Positions 1-11,890 of a DNA stretch of 64,000 bases are shown here, piece by piece; positions within the stretch are counted from its first letter, which is position 1; every line of letters begins with the position of its first letter. The notes beneath the pieces are model-generated. The model did no database searches. It saw only the letters and a list, made by a program, of their open reading frames with translations, and was not told the origin of the DNA. Location of the stretch: assembly GCA_025024175.1 (NCBI GenBank), contig QCXZ01000003.1, forward strand, positions 41,564,257 through 41,628,256, in the 5' to 3' direction. The stretch is from Rhyzopertha dominica. Taxonomy: Eukaryota; Arthropoda; Insecta; Coleoptera; Bostrichidae. Made by a program: the position numbers and the translations under genes.

Positions 1-79
1 ATTTCCTGTTTTTGTTTTGTATTAAATACTACATGGCCCTTACTCATCGCAGTCAGTGCACAATTTTAAGTTAACTGCT

Positions 80-170
80 CTGAAACTACTACTGAGAAAG
101 ACACCGACATGAGTGTCGAAACGTCAAGGTCAAATAAGCAACGTGGAAACCAGCCCGGTAAACAATATGT
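80..170 (+). repeat. PLE-related terminal repeat fragment (copy A)
   Basis: About 90 bp shared with 35025-35115 and 35378-35468. The unit carries a hammerhead-like core followed by a conserved tail. Short hairpin plus GAAACGTC units of this kind are characteristic of the terminal repeats of Penelope-like retroelements, which are known to encode minimal hammerhead ribozymes. Assignment to PLE rests on that motif; no coding sequence is attached. Confidence 0.5.
92..125 (+). ncRNA. Hammerhead-ribozyme-like motif, core mutated (copy A)
   Basis: The order is box 1 CTGAGAA (92-98; consensus CUGANGA, so G8 is changed to A), a perfect 5-bp stem GACAC/GTGTC (100-104 with 113-117), box 2 GAAAC (118-122) and cleavage-site-like GTC (123-125). 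The GAAACGTC end, whose ACGT is self-complementary, is the minimal stem III arrangement described for PLE hammerheads. No clear stem I is visible, and the G8 change should abolish activity. Likely a dead ribozyme or a look-alike. Confidence 0.35.
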
Positions 171-3100
171 CATCGACAACAACCACGGAAGCCTTCAAAC
201 CAACTTTAGGTTATCTTATCTTACCTTTTTTTTTCAAATGTTTTGGTAGTACCTGAGATATTGGAAAAAAAGGAATAATTATAGTGAACTTACACTTAGA
301 AGTGGGTACCAATACAACTACAAGCTTAATGAGGTAAATAAATAATATCCACGGATATCGCAATAGTGACCAGAAACGCTTGATCCAATGAATCGTAAGT
401 CTGTATTTCGCAGCAAGATGTGGCATTTAGCAGTTCTTCAGAAACCGACCCACGTAAGCGTTTTCTATATCGTTCAAGAAGTTGCTTATAGTCTGCTAAC
501 TTGCGGTATATACGCTTGAGTTACGAAATACCTTGTGCTACTTCACCTGCGTTCCTACCTGCCGTAATTCCTGATAAATATTTCAGTAATTCCAAGTTTC
601 TGCTTTGGATATGTGCCGCAGGGTAGAGCAAACGTGGCGCTTTCACGCCCAATGAACACCGCACCCCACATCGTAGGGTCAAACCAGCCGCCACGGCGTC
701 TCAACCATAACTTCTCGCCCCGAAAATCATTTACTTATTAATCGCAGTAACTTTCGTGGGGCAAGGAAGTTTAATTTAGTTAATCGTCTAAGGAGCGGGC
801 CGTTGCCAAAAACGTCTCGCAATAATAATGATATTAAGTCGAGATTTACGCCGTTGCAAATTGAAATTTCTGAATGGTCCCCGTTCCTTTCGGCCGCGAG
901 ACTTGGCTGCCGCTGAAGGTTCGCAAACTGTAATTAATTCTCGGCATTCCGCGGAAAAAATCCAATTTGGCGGAAGTGTTTTTTACGGATCTACCCCTGA
1001 AGCTTTGCGAGCGAGAACATTAAGCTTAGGCTAACTATAATTGAGTGGCGGGTTGATGGAAGCGTAAGTCCGTTCGTTATAACAGCATTGTTTTACCTTA
1101 AGCAGGTTTTTCACAAAATTACCCAGTACTTTTTCTGGAGTTGTAACTTCTTTAATAAATTGGTTCACTTAAGATAAAATCAGATCAGTCCGTTATTAAG
1201 CTACCTCCCATTATACTCATGGAATGAATCGTTCTTTCAAAGACGAATGCTTCAAAGGTTTGAAGAGTTCTCCCGTGTACAAATTTTTTTAGTTAAAGCT
1301 ATTATACGCAAATAAACCTTTATTGAGTCAGATATACCATATCCTCCTCAATTTTACCCATGACTATAAGGAATGGAATAAGTTGGTAAATTTGAAAACA
1401 GACCCGGGCAACATACATATAGGTAGCCACACCTTTCCTGTAACTTTAAAGTATTCAAATACGCAGAAAATTCTTGACACAGGAAAAAATTAAATTTCCT
1501 TGCTTACTCATATATTTCGTTTGACAAATGGGTATAGGTTACATACTTTTTTCATTTTAATATTTTCATTTGTAATGAAATAACTCTTTACTTATTCTGT
1601 TCGATTTGGGCCCATACATTAGCATATTTTTCACAGAAGTACATAATGTACCTGCCATCGAAAGCCCTTTTCTTTACTCCGGTCGATGCAGGAAAATACA
1701 GCTGTAGCATTAATAATGAAAATAATAGTGACTTATTGCACATATCTACATACAGATTTCTGCATAATACGGTAAAGCTAAACGTACCTACATGTTTCAT
1801 TGATAACATACGACTAACAATAATTCGTACGTTCTGAAATATACTTCGATGACAATTCGAAATGTCAGAATTTAGGTATATAACACATCGCAGAAACTAT
1901 GTTAAAATTATAAGACAACGCCAAAACCAAAACAAATGTTATTATACAAACTTATACAGGGCTGCGAGTAATATAGATGTATCGAAAATAAACTGTGGGT
2001 GAATATAACTTTTTAAGGGTGATGAAACTTGTTAAATTGACTTACGGTCGATACAAATTACCTATTTAAGCGATTCGTCATGCGTTTAGAAACACATCGA
2101 TTTATCGATTAAACTATAACGGAAAACCAGCTGAAAATCTGCTGAGGAGAATATCCTCCCGTTAAATCCAGCCAGGCGTTTCAAGAAGTCACTTATTCTA
2201 CTGAAGATGGTGGCCTAGCTGCCGAAATACGTATTTAAGTTTTCTAAATTATTGAGGTTAGGGTTTCCCATTAGAGTTTAATTAGAATCAAAAACCACAC
2301 TTATTTATTGGATATATCGATAAATATTAAAACAGCTATTTATCAGGATTTAAAATTTAAGTAACTTCCCCATTTGTCAAATTGTCAAAGCCAAAACTAT
2401 TATTTCGTCCTAGAGGCTGGTCTAATTAGATTATAAAAGCTTTTTTCTCATTCCTAGTTTGTAAGCTATATAGATTTATGTAATTGAAAATAAATTGAAA
2501 CTCTGGTCTAGCAAACTTAAGACAAGGAGTCTTTGGTATTTTCAGAAAGATATTCCGACTCCGCCTACTAATTAATATATTTGGGGCTTTAGTTCAGTAA
2601 AACTGGCCGATTCAACGTCTGTTGCTCAAATTGAACATACCAGGAACTCCGAGTAGTAAGTAAACACCTACGCTATGAATCGGAATCCAGTTATGTAATT
2701 CCCAAATGGGAGCATCCAATCGATCGGCATCGCCTTCTATTTACGTTTTACCCCCCTGTGTCATCTTAATTGCAGACAGGTTGTTTCTTGCTGGATTATC
2801 TACCTCTGCCTTAATTGTACATATTCATATCGAAGACTCGCACAATGGGAAGTCGCCTTGAATGGAAAACGTCATTAATTATTTTCTAATCCAGACAGTT
2901 CATTCCACTTGCTGCTGCGATCGACGGTCGTAATTTATTCAATGCAATTATTGCATGCCAAAAGTCTACTTGGCACGTAGCAACAATATAAACTGTGTAT
3001 GTTCCAGGGAACCTGACGAAAATTAATTTGATTACCGACGCCGAAATGTTTTATGGATTTTCCCAGAAGTCAGGAAGTTATATATACCTAATAACTTCCC

Positions 3101-4334
3101 TAATTTTGACGGACACACTACGTGGCGACAGTCGCTCTTTGTTCTCGTCTAAGAATACGTCCTGGATGAGACTGTTATTATTCTATTTTTAGCGAATGGA
3201 TATGCATGAGTTATTTTAAACCCTATAGATATTGGTAGGATGTATTCAGGAGTAAATATGCACTACCTACATATTACTTTTTCTGCTAAAATAGCAAATT
3301 CCATTTTTAATGATTTGCAAACAGAATAATTAGTTCACAAAATATCCAAACGTAATCAGTTAATATATGAACTGCATCGAGTATTACAAAATAACCATAG
3401 ATTCTGAGTAGTATGAAAACTAACGTACCAGACTCTGGTTAATATGTGAACATTATGTTGTGGTAACATAAAATAACGCTTATATTGGCTTAAATTTATA
3501 AACCACCCGCCAAACTTTCATATTGCAGCGTCTGAATAAATTGTGTTTGGCTACTGCAGTTGGTTGTGGAATGTTATGAACAGTTGGCTCTGGTGATTAT
3601 TGTTGCTAAGAAGTAATTATGGCTTACAAGGCTAAGTCTGTTGAAATGGTAAATAAACGTTGTGAGAAGAAAGCCGAAAAATATGGTAATGGTTACTACT
3701 GAAGGATGAATAATTTAGGGGCAAAACTTAGGAAGAAGAAAGAAACAGGACCGTTCAAGAATAAATAATTATTGTTTTTGTATTTGTTTATTAAGGTATA
3801 CAGACCTATTTACATTTATGATAGTACTAGATGTAGCCAATTTAGCTTTCAAGATAATCTATGCTCTTTGTGCAGTACAACAAAATAGGCCTTCCAATTT
3901 TAATTAACTGTTGAAGATATCTCCGAAGAAATTATATAAACTTAAGCTCGCTGGAAACAGTTAAGTAAATATACATACCTTAGATTTTAAAATTAATCAA
4001 TGTAAGTAATCATTATTTTTTGCTACTACAATAGAATCTTCACTTGTTAGCTACGAATATTTTTATTACTTTCGATGCAGTTCGTATATTAGCTGGTTGC
4101 TCTGAGATATTTTGTATACTGATTGTTCTGCTTACAAACGCTTCAAAGGGATCTCGATTTTGATAGAAAGACCAATTTACATAAAAATAGCAAGTCGTTT
4201 GGTTAATATATACCATAGCTGGATATAATTTATACATAATAGCAAAGTACCTAACAACTTCAGCCGAAACATAATATACAGTAACTAAATACAGATCAAA
4301 GATAATCGTCTGAGTGTATTTTAAATTTACATAT
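171..4334. other. Non-coding stretch of copy A, no gene recognised
   Basis: Short ORFs here are not conserved in reading frame between copies A and B and have no recognisable domain. The parts at about 600-1030 and 2540-3190 are somewhat richer in GC and well preserved in copy B (about 35900-36330 and 37840-38490), which could reflect unique or regulatory DNA, but nothing specific supports a function. The segment at about 3268-4020 is largely missing from copy B. Confidence 0.6.
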
Positions 4335-5023
4335 CAGGCATATATATGTGTTGAAAAAGTATTGCTAGCTTTGACCGGGATTTAAACCCGGGACCTTTTG
4401 TGAATACTAGTCGAAGGTGCAAATGCGCCAGATGGCGTTCAGCAGCGTTACATGTTAAACTTTGAAGTATATTGTCGGATTTTTTGTTTGATTACCGACA
4501 AAATAAAATCTGATGACCACTACTAAAAGATTCTGACAACAAAGCAGGTTTTGGAGAGACTCCAGACTTTTTTTAAAGAACAAGGACTGTTCGACTTAAT
4601 GAAATACACCCTTGAGCCCTTGTCACTTATTCAGTCACGCGACACTCAGTTACCCGATCAACTAATGAACAGCGCAGAAATGATACCCAGTCACCTTGAT
4701 ATAAAGTAAATAGGTTTATTGTCGTGGAGTAGTACAAGTACTGTTAACTATGAACAACTGTACTGAATTGTCTTTAGGGTATAGTAGCACAACCCTCATA
4801 TAGAGCGCTTGTCAGATCTAGAGAGAAGGTGACCATTAGAAAGTAGCTTACAAAAAAAAATCTGATGTGGTTGTTTTCCAACAATATAAGCGACTTTGAC
4901 CTTGATTTTGAATAGGGCTTAAATGGTGCAGTGTTTAGCACGTTTGTCTAGCAATTAAAAAGTCCCGGGTTCAAATCCTGGTCAATGTTGGCAATACTTT
5001 TTCAATGCATATATGTATGCCTG
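4335..5023. mobile_element. Inverted-repeat element with tRNA-like sequence in both arms (copy A)
   Basis: Arms of about 65 bp face each other: 4335-4400 and about 4957-5023 both begin or end with CAGGCAT/ATGCCTG and contain the same block next to a tRNA B-box-like sequence. The right arm reads GGTTCAAATCC (4968-4978) on the plus strand with an A-box-like TGGTGCAGTG at 4924-4933; the left arm carries the B-box-like block on the minus strand (4378-4388). This could be two tRNA-derived SINEs head to head or a MITE whose termini captured a tRNA-like promoter. No target duplication is clear. Present in copy B at 38890-39533. Confidence 0.6.
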
Positions 5024-7038
5024 TTACTTATTAAAAGTAACTAAATACTATAATAATGTTCGGCTGTTGTCGGTAGATAAATAAGAAGAGGAAATACTCA
5101 ATTATGTATACATGGACATAACCATTGCTAATTATCACAATCATAAATTTGTAGACTCGGTAACAACTTATCACCTTTAACGACGCGCCAAGGCGTGTAT
5201 TTTTTCAAAAGTTCCCTAAAACTAACAATCTGCTGTTTCTTTAGGCCTCGTTCAACTGCTAGTGAAACGCAGTGTGCACGTACGTGCATTAATATCTGTC
5301 CTGGATGAGTCGGACATCTCCGGTCGCAATTTATGATGAAAGCTAACAAGCGCGTGTTGCTGGCTCCTTTAGAGGTTTGTAATTTTTTTCCTCGCGCTCT
5401 TGATTAACGGTTTCCTGTCGCGTAGTACGTTAGTGTTATTTTAGCATAAAAGAAAATTCCTCGGCCCGAATCAGAATTGCAAATTGTAATTTAAGTTGTT
5501 TTTCGGCGGTAGCACATACCGTCGCGTGTGTGTTCGCTGTCTTTTGGGGAAAAATTTTAAGTGGGGTTGCCACATTTTGCCTCTTTCCATGGAATGACAG
5601 CAAACAATTTCTAAACACCGACTTTATTGATTCGGTTGGAATAAATCCGTAGTAAATACAAAACGTAAAATCCGAAACTAATGCTAATAATATTGGGCGA
5701 TCCACGAGTATTAAATATAATCTTTCTAATTAATAGCATGCAAGTTACTGGTTTTTGTGAATTTTTTTCATTGGAAAATTAGGTTAAGTTTTTAAATTGA
5801 AAACGACCTTTGCGAAGGATTTTATAAGACATTATGTATTTGTATGTATGTTATTATTTGTGGATGAGTTTTTAACATTTTGAATAATTGAACCAATTGA
5901 CATATAGCATGTGCACCAAGCAATTTCATTATTATCCTCCTGCAAAATGTAAAAGTATATAATGTTGTTTTACTGCAAAAAAGAAATACTATTTTTTTAA
6001 ATCAGTATACGCTAGGCAGTGGTTAACTAAGTTTGCAAAGCAAAAACTAATTCTTATTTCTCCGTAACGTTACTTTTTTTAAGTTAAATATCTAGTCAAT
6101 TACTATTGTATTCCCACTATCAAATAGTGGTCAAGGAAGATGCTTTTTCAATGATACTAAGGTAACGTTAAGTTTGACAACGTCTACTTGTATAATTTAT
6201 CGTTCCGGATTCCTGCCAATATCGATCGTGTACTTCTCTTCGTGCCTGTGTGTTCTCGGAATTCTTCTGTTTTTAGTCCGTTTTTTAAATATTTCGTTCA
6301 TTTATGCCCCATTTATTATATGCAGATGATTACGTGTTTGTACAGTCTTTTATAAATGGGAGACACGTGCTTGTTGGCATTTAACGTTGGCGTGTAACAA
6401 GCTCAAAGAAAAATTATATTTGCGCAGGTTTAAAATAGCAGTTTTAAATTGATTGGATTAAATAAGGAAAAATTAACCCCCATGGGAGTTCACTGTCTTT
6501 CTACACAACACCTTCTATATCCGTCACTATTGTTAAACAGAAAAATTATTAATTGATGTGAGTTTTGTCTTTGATGCAGCTAGGAATTTATTATACCTCT
6601 TCGCCGCAGCATAGGAAACACGTATGACACACCTTTGAGTTTGCGGAAGTAATTCGACAATATTCAACATGACTTTGTATCTGAAAAGAGTAACTGAAAC
6701 AGCAAATGGCAAGGTTATAAAAAATTACTACCACTATGGCATGGCATGGGGATATAGTGCTCATAAATGTTTTAGACTTATAATAGGATGAAGGACTTAC
6801 CGCCGCAATGATCGGAAGTGCTGTTGTAAGTCAAAAAGTTTTGACTCACCTCCGTTCACAAAGATTGAAATTACAAGAGCCACCTATTTCATTCAGTAAC
6901 TTAAGAAACGAAGCCGGCTGAACTTGCATAGCTCCGTGTATTTGCCATCTGAATATTACAGAATAAAAATCTAACATTCATTTATCGAAGAAAATCCCTT
7001 AATCTAATAAAGAACATTTTCAATTAGTCGAGTATAGG
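5024..7038. other. Non-coding stretch, no gene recognised (copy A)
   Basis: Two short minus-strand ORFs (5128-5349 and 5436-5705) have counterparts in copy B, but that follows from the duplication; the second has a frame change in copy B and neither has a recognisable domain. The rest is AT-rich, with no repeats or RNA genes that I can identify. Confidence 0.5.
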
Positions 7039-7523
7039 AACATTCGTAACTGTAGAATTTGTGCTGCTGAGAACCCTTAGGTAATCATGAGAAAAAATTA
7101 TCCATAAAAAGCTACTGGTGTGGTTTGTACGGACGAAATTTTAACTACGTGCTGTTGCAGTCTATGGCGACCGTTATCGCAACATCCAGACAATACCTGG
7201 TTTCAGCAAAATGGAGTAACCTGTCACACCATATAAGATACCATCCAGTTGGTGCGAGAGAAATTTCCGAACCGTGGCATATTACGGAACGTCCATCGGG
7301 ATCATATGATCTTACGCCATGTGACTTTTAGCTGTGCAATTGTGTGAAGTCGAACGCATATTCCAACCATTCGCTTGATGAACTTATGGATAGAATTCGA
7401 CCCGTCACTGATGATATTAATCAAGGAATGTGCAACAATGTTTTGAAAATATCATCAAAAGAGCAAAAATATGTCACCAGAGTCGTGGCTGCCATCTGTA
7501 CGATGTTTTATTTCATACTTAAA
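7039..7523 (+). pseudogene. Mariner/IS630-type DDE transposase relic, C-terminal half (copy A)
   Basis: Several frames must be combined. They show, in order, an NIRNCRICAAENP-like block, a TWFQQNGVTCHT block from about 7195, an SYDLTPCDF block near 7300-7330, SLDELMDRIRPVTDDI, and a terminal ENIIKRAKICHQSRGC-like block. These match the second half of insect mariner-like transposases, whose usual motifs are WFQQDGATCHTA and SPDLTPCDFFLWG. The catalytic Asp of the QQDGA motif is Asn here, there are frameshifts and a stop directly after LTPCDF, so the enzyme is dead. No N-terminal half or terminal inverted repeats were found nearby. Copy B has the same relic at 41545-42024. Confidence 0.8.
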
Positions 7524-7898
7524 ACGAAATATGTATTCTTTAAACTGCAATAAAAAAACATATTTTCTAAATGAAACTACCTTTTACCTCTTTTGACAAT
7601 TTTAGTAGTTCAGCAATCAATAATCCGAAAATCTTTTGGTGCATGCCTATACTATAAATTTAAATTAACGTTAGCGTAAATAACTATATAATTTAATACA
7701 AAATCACAGATTGGCATTGAGAGATGTAATAATACGAGTACTTTATTGATAGGAATAAAAATAAAAACTGAATAAAATTACCGCACAGTATACAATACAA
7801 TTTCTTTCACATCAGTTGAAAGTTACGTTGAGTTGAAAGTTACGTTGAAATATAACCTAACTACGACGGATTACCATCACCATACATATACATATTGT

Positions 7899-8360
7899 CA
7901 AATATGCGCCTTTTCCAAATTATTTAAATTGGAACATTTCGTAGATTCTAGAACGTACACGCGTTAAGTCAGTCGTTCATGTCAGCATTTTTAGCGTTCA
8001 CTTAGTTCAAGCACCGCGGCACTAAACCGCGTCGGAACGTACAAGCTCAGCAGCTAATTTTTTATATAATACTCGCGATTCAGGTAAACGAATCAATTCA
8101 TTCTCATGCCAACCATAAGCGCTGCGAAAAGTCCTTCTTGGCTTTGGAAAGCTGACCATATTATAATGTAAGTAATTATCTTTCACTACTTGTACATTGT
8201 TACCCGCTTATCTGGGGTTAGTTTAATAAATGCAGGTTCACAAGATTTAAGTCGTATAGTATCATCCTTCCCCAGTCCCAAGACTGTTCAGGTACATCTC
8301 CAGGACGTCGTAGTGGTGGACCTCTCACAGTCGGCATCAGCCGGGTTGTGACAATATTGT
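7899..8360. mobile_element. 462-bp segment present only in copy A
   Basis: Copy B passes directly from the sequence ending at 7898 to the sequence starting at 8361. The segment is bounded by the direct repeat ATATTGT (7892-7898 and 8354-8360). That fits either an insertion with a 7-bp target duplication in copy A or a deletion between short repeats in copy B. No ORF or known element ends were recognised. Confidence 0.55.
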
Positions 8361-8596
8361 GTTACTGTAAAATATTTTTGCATATACTCCGTACATATCA
8401 AGAATATATACTACATTTAAAACAAAGTACTATCATATTTGTGAATGATTTACTGACAAATCATTAAGCGATGCGATACTTACAGGTACGATGTATACTT
8501 ATATATTGGTAGATTTTAAAGGTTTTCATCGATCGAGTATGGTGTGAAACTTTTCCGGGTTGTATTCCGCTTGATCCTCAGGAGGACCGTTCTTAC

Positions 8597-8631
8597 GACG
8601 TTTCGGCAAGGTCGCACTTGCCATTTTCAAG
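8597..8631 (-). ncRNA. Degenerate hammerhead-like motif of the PLE (copy A)
   Basis: Read on the minus strand: a box-1-like TTGAAAA, a perfect 6-bp hairpin GGCAAG/CTTGCC with a 6-nt loop, then GAAACGTC. This is the minimal PLE hammerhead layout in the expected place, near the 3' end of the element. Box 1 differs from CUGANGA at two positions, so cleavage is unlikely. Identical in copy B. Confidence 0.5.
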
Positions 8632-9427
8632 TAATAATCTTTCCAACTTTGTTCTTCGGCAACGTGACTGTGCTTGTCGGCGTGTCCCTACTACCGTGTT
8701 CTAGGCAGGCTGTCCTGTGCCTCCCCTGAGACACTAGGACGGCTTTGCTGCGGACTGGGAACCGTTACATTCTGGGAGCTTTGCGTGTTCAGNGTGCTGC
8801 CTCGGCTCCCGTGGCAGGACCATTTTCTGCATTGGGATTGTTGGTGCTTTTGGATGATTGGTTTTAATCACCGCGATCCAGGTATGTGCCAATCTTTGTC
8901 AGTCATCCTGTTTGTTTTAAGCAGTTGGGTCGCTTTCCGATTTCTATAGCTTCCCTTATTCTTATTATTCGGTTTTCGGAAATTACTAGGGTTCGCGTCT
9001 TCATAAAGTTTAGGTATTTTGTAACCCGTAATTCTTCTTAACATATTCGGCTCTTCTTACTTCAATCCTTCTGTTAGTCTGTTCTACGTACGATTGGGCG
9101 CATGTACCGCATGGTATTTCATATACCCCTTGGGGTTTCCAACGGTATGTGTTCCTTAAAGTTATGTATTAGCGTATTTATCTTTTTGTGTGGTCGAAAG
9201 ACAGCCTTGATCTTATGCGGTTTTGGTATCATATCGATTTTGTCAGTTGTTCCTTTGATATATATGGTAAGAAGGCAATTCCAGTTGGTGGTTCGTCTAT
9301 ACATATATATGTATAGGTATGACTTTGATTAAAAATAATAGTCGCAAACTTATTGAATGTTTAAGCTTCAGAAGTAGGGGGTATTTGACCTTTTGGTTTA
9401 ATAAAATTAAGTAAACCTTTTTTTAGT

Positions 9428-9464
9428 GCCAAGCTTTCGTCTTTATTTAAGGCATCATCAGGGC
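9428..9464 (-). ncRNA. Hammerhead-like motif with consensus core boxes (left arm)
   Basis: On the minus strand: GCC (3-bp stem I strand), CTGATGA (perfect box 1), a stem II of about 5 bp with one mismatch closed by AAATA, GAAA (box 2), then GCTT and GGC, which pairs with the first GCC. The self-complementary AGCT after GAA matches the minimal stem III geometry of PLE hammerheads (AGCT replacing ACGT), with U at the cleavage position. It is the best-preserved hammerhead-like core in the window. Confidence 0.5.
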
Positions 9465-9695
9465 TTCGAAAGTGAGATTAATTTAAAAAAGTTTTATGTT
9501 TTGAATTATTTTCCAATATACCATGTAATTTCTTTAAGCTTTCTTTTAAGCTGTTTAGTTTAATGCTCTACGATTAAATAATCTATTTCTTGTTAATGTG
9601 AACTACTGGACGCAGGAAGAGGAAGAAATTACATGGTATTATATTGGAAAATAATTCTCTATATAAAACTTCTTTAAATTAATCTCACTTTCGAA

Positions 9696-9732
9696 GCCCT
9701 ACTGATGTCTTAAATAAAGACGAAATTTTGGC
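9696..9732 (+). ncRNA. Hammerhead-like motif, degenerate (right arm)
   Basis: Inverted counterpart of 9428-9464. Box 1 is CTGATGT (A9 changed) with extra bases after the stem I strand GCC. Stem II is a perfect GTCTT/AAGAC (9707-9711 with 9717-9721), followed by GAAA and TTTTGGC. The cleavage-site region is changed, so this arm should be inactive. The better stem II here and the better core boxes in the other arm suggest independent decay from one ancestral motif. Confidence 0.4.
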
Positions 9733-9849
9733 ACTGAAAAAAGAGTTTACTTAATTTTATTAAACCAAAAAGTCGAATACCCCCTACTTCTGAAGCTTGA
9801 ATATATGTATATATATTACACGGAATACAACCCTGTAAAGTTTCGCACC

Positions 9850-11890
9850 ATACTCTAATCATAACCTACAACTTACGAGAGAAAGAAGAGTTTACAGTTC
9901 CGCATATTCAGTGGATAGAGTAAAATGAAATATACACTGGCCAACACTACCTATGTACAGTACAGCAAATGTACCAGCAACTCTTGATTCGGAGAGATGT
10001 TTATTTGATATGAACGTAATTCTGCATTTAATGAGGATGGGATGAGAAGAAAATTTCCGACTTTAGGAAGGATCCAACATTTTTTTTCAGTTCAGTGTTT
10101 TCATCAAGGACATGTTTCATTCTGATAAATCACACTCTAATAAATTCTTTTTAATTGCTTTGTTATGGAATCCATGGCGTTTCGAAGCCGCTTGCTGGGT
10201 ATAGTCGCTGCTGGCGTAGGTTTATGTTTCCTGAAAGCTCATAAAGCTTTGGTCGCATATTCATCAAAGGTCGTTTGCTAGACAAGGTTATTTACGTTTA
10301 CGTGTGTTTATAATAAATCTATAAGTTAAGTGCGATTTAACATGTACGTCGTCTTCTAGAAAGATGATCTGAAGAGGCAATATTTTGTAGATCAGTAGAA
10401 AAGTCCTTCATAATGACAATAGATACGCATATCAGTATCCAAAAAACTGCAAACCATTGTGTACAATTAAGAGCATTAATCAATTATGTTAAAACTGTTT
10501 ATAATAGTAAATCAGTGATTATTAGAGCGAAATAAAAACGCAATTTTCTTTTCTGACCGATTTCTTATGAATTCCAACACATCTCCGGAAAGATAACCAT
10601 TTATACCATCACATCAAAGCACAATACCTGCCACCGAAAAGCAACGGCGAACAAAGCAACTTGCAAGCCAACTCTGTCGTTTTATTTTGTACACTTCCGA
10701 TATAAATCTCCCGCTCGCTCCAGGAAGAAATATGACGCAAGCACAGTCCAACTTTTTCTCCTGCGACCGAGATCCGATTTTGTGAGACATCAAACGCGAC
10801 GTGACAAATACCCTCACCTTTGGACGCGGCCGCTGGAGACGTATAATTGGTCGCAAGGAGAAACTTTGGCTTCGCGCCTGTCAAACGCCAGAAGAAAAAA
10901 CGCTCATTGTTGGCGTTACTCGAGATACACAGATAGCTCTGACACTGCTACGACTTATTACGGGTTGAATAACGACCATCCGAGCGGATCGCGAGATTTA
11001 CGCGCACGAATTTTTATTTTATCTACCAGGCTGTCCTGAAAAACGCGAATACAGCTCTGTAAGCAACTGCTATGTTGCCAGCTCATCACATCCACCCATA
11101 CTGAAAAAGGTTACTGGAAGAAGCATTTTCTGATAAGAAACCTTATTTATAGCGATGGGATAAAGAGAACAAACAAAGTGTTTTCCACTTCAGCTCTGTC
11201 TATTTGGCTTATGTAAATACAGACACAAGAAAAAATCAGAACAGGCGTTAGACTCAGTCACATGTTGACATTGTCAATTTCTGGAGATATGCCCAAAAAG
11301 CAGCGGGATTTGACCTATTATAAATTAAAGTTATTTCCTGGCAACACCGTTTATGAATCTTCCGCAATGATCACTATCGCACGGCCGAAAAGTAGTTTAT
11401 TTGAGATCGAGACGGCCTGTAACTAAGACGGTGCTCAATAGACGCTGGGCGTGACGAACCGTCACGGATTGCCTCGATTTATAAGTTTGATTGTCGGGTC
11501 ACAGCTAGAGTCGTGCCACNCGATTTTATCATATATTTATATATCAANATCTATCATNTTATATTAGAAGAGCGAAATACACCAGCTAGTACTAAAACGT
11601 AAGAGCAGAAACCTCTTGTACCNTTCAATAAACTGTTGTATTAGTCTTTCCCATATCAAGAAATATTAGCATAGTGTAGAGATGAGATTTTATGTTACTC
11701 TACAGTTTGCACAACAGAAAAAGTATCAACTTGTGGCATTTAGGCTCACAATTGCGGTCTTTACTAAGTACATAGAAGGTAAAATTACAGGCTACCAGGC
11801 TATACAAAATAATACTTATGCATATACAATAAAAATAAAGGATTAATCCACCAAACAAAAACATGTAAAAGTTATGTAGTTACACGCCAA
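9850..11890. other. Non-coding stretch of copy A, no gene recognised
   Basis: The part at about 10600-11060 is richer in GC and nearly unchanged in copy B (44030-44490). Overlapping short ORFs on both strands lack recognisable domains. About 135 bp near 10170-10305 are missing from copy B. A short perfect hairpin, CGTGACGaacCGTCACG, lies at 11450-11466 and is kept in copy B at 44871-44887. Confidence 0.5.

Larger units (their letters stand above)
9316..9800. mobile_element. 485-bp palindromic insertion with hammerhead-like motifs in both arms
   Basis: Present in copy A only and flanked by the 11-bp direct repeat ATATATGTATA (9305-9315 and 9801-9811), although the target is TA-rich. After 45 bp of lead sequence, arms of about 175-180 bp (9361-9537 and about 9621-9800) are inverted copies of each other, roughly 90% identical by eye, with a spacer of about 80 bp. 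Each arm contains a hammerhead-like fold. The structure resembles two PLE terminal repeats, or retrozyme-like units, joined head to head. No protein is encoded. Confidence 0.7.
8541..9849 (-). mobile_element. Penelope-like element fragment, GIY-YIG end (copy A), with nested insertion
   Basis: The minus strand encodes the C-terminal part of a Penelope-type protein: a linker with HKIKAVFRPHKKINTL (about 9119-9304), then GVYEIPCGTCAQSYVEQT, the start of a GIY-YIG endonuclease. The reverse transcriptase is absent, so the copy is truncated at its 5' end. A deletion of about 45 bp relative to copy B removes part of the endonuclease, and frameshifts follow. The fragment is bounded by 28-bp inverted ends (8541-8568 and 9822-9849), as PLEs often show. 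A 485-bp palindromic insertion (9316-9800) interrupts it near its right end. Confidence 0.8.

Noticed and set aside
4915..5000. Functional tRNA gene
   Set aside because: A- and B-box-like sequences exist, but no acceptor stem pairing or proper anticodon arm can be formed; it is part of an inverted-repeat element.
5128..5705. Minus-strand ORFs conserved in copy B as a host gene
   Set aside because: Conservation follows from the duplication, one frame is broken in copy B, and there is no recognisable domain or splice context.
10609..11039. Overlapping ORFs on both strands in the GC-richer part
   Set aside because: Three frames open at once with no known domain; not enough to call a gene.
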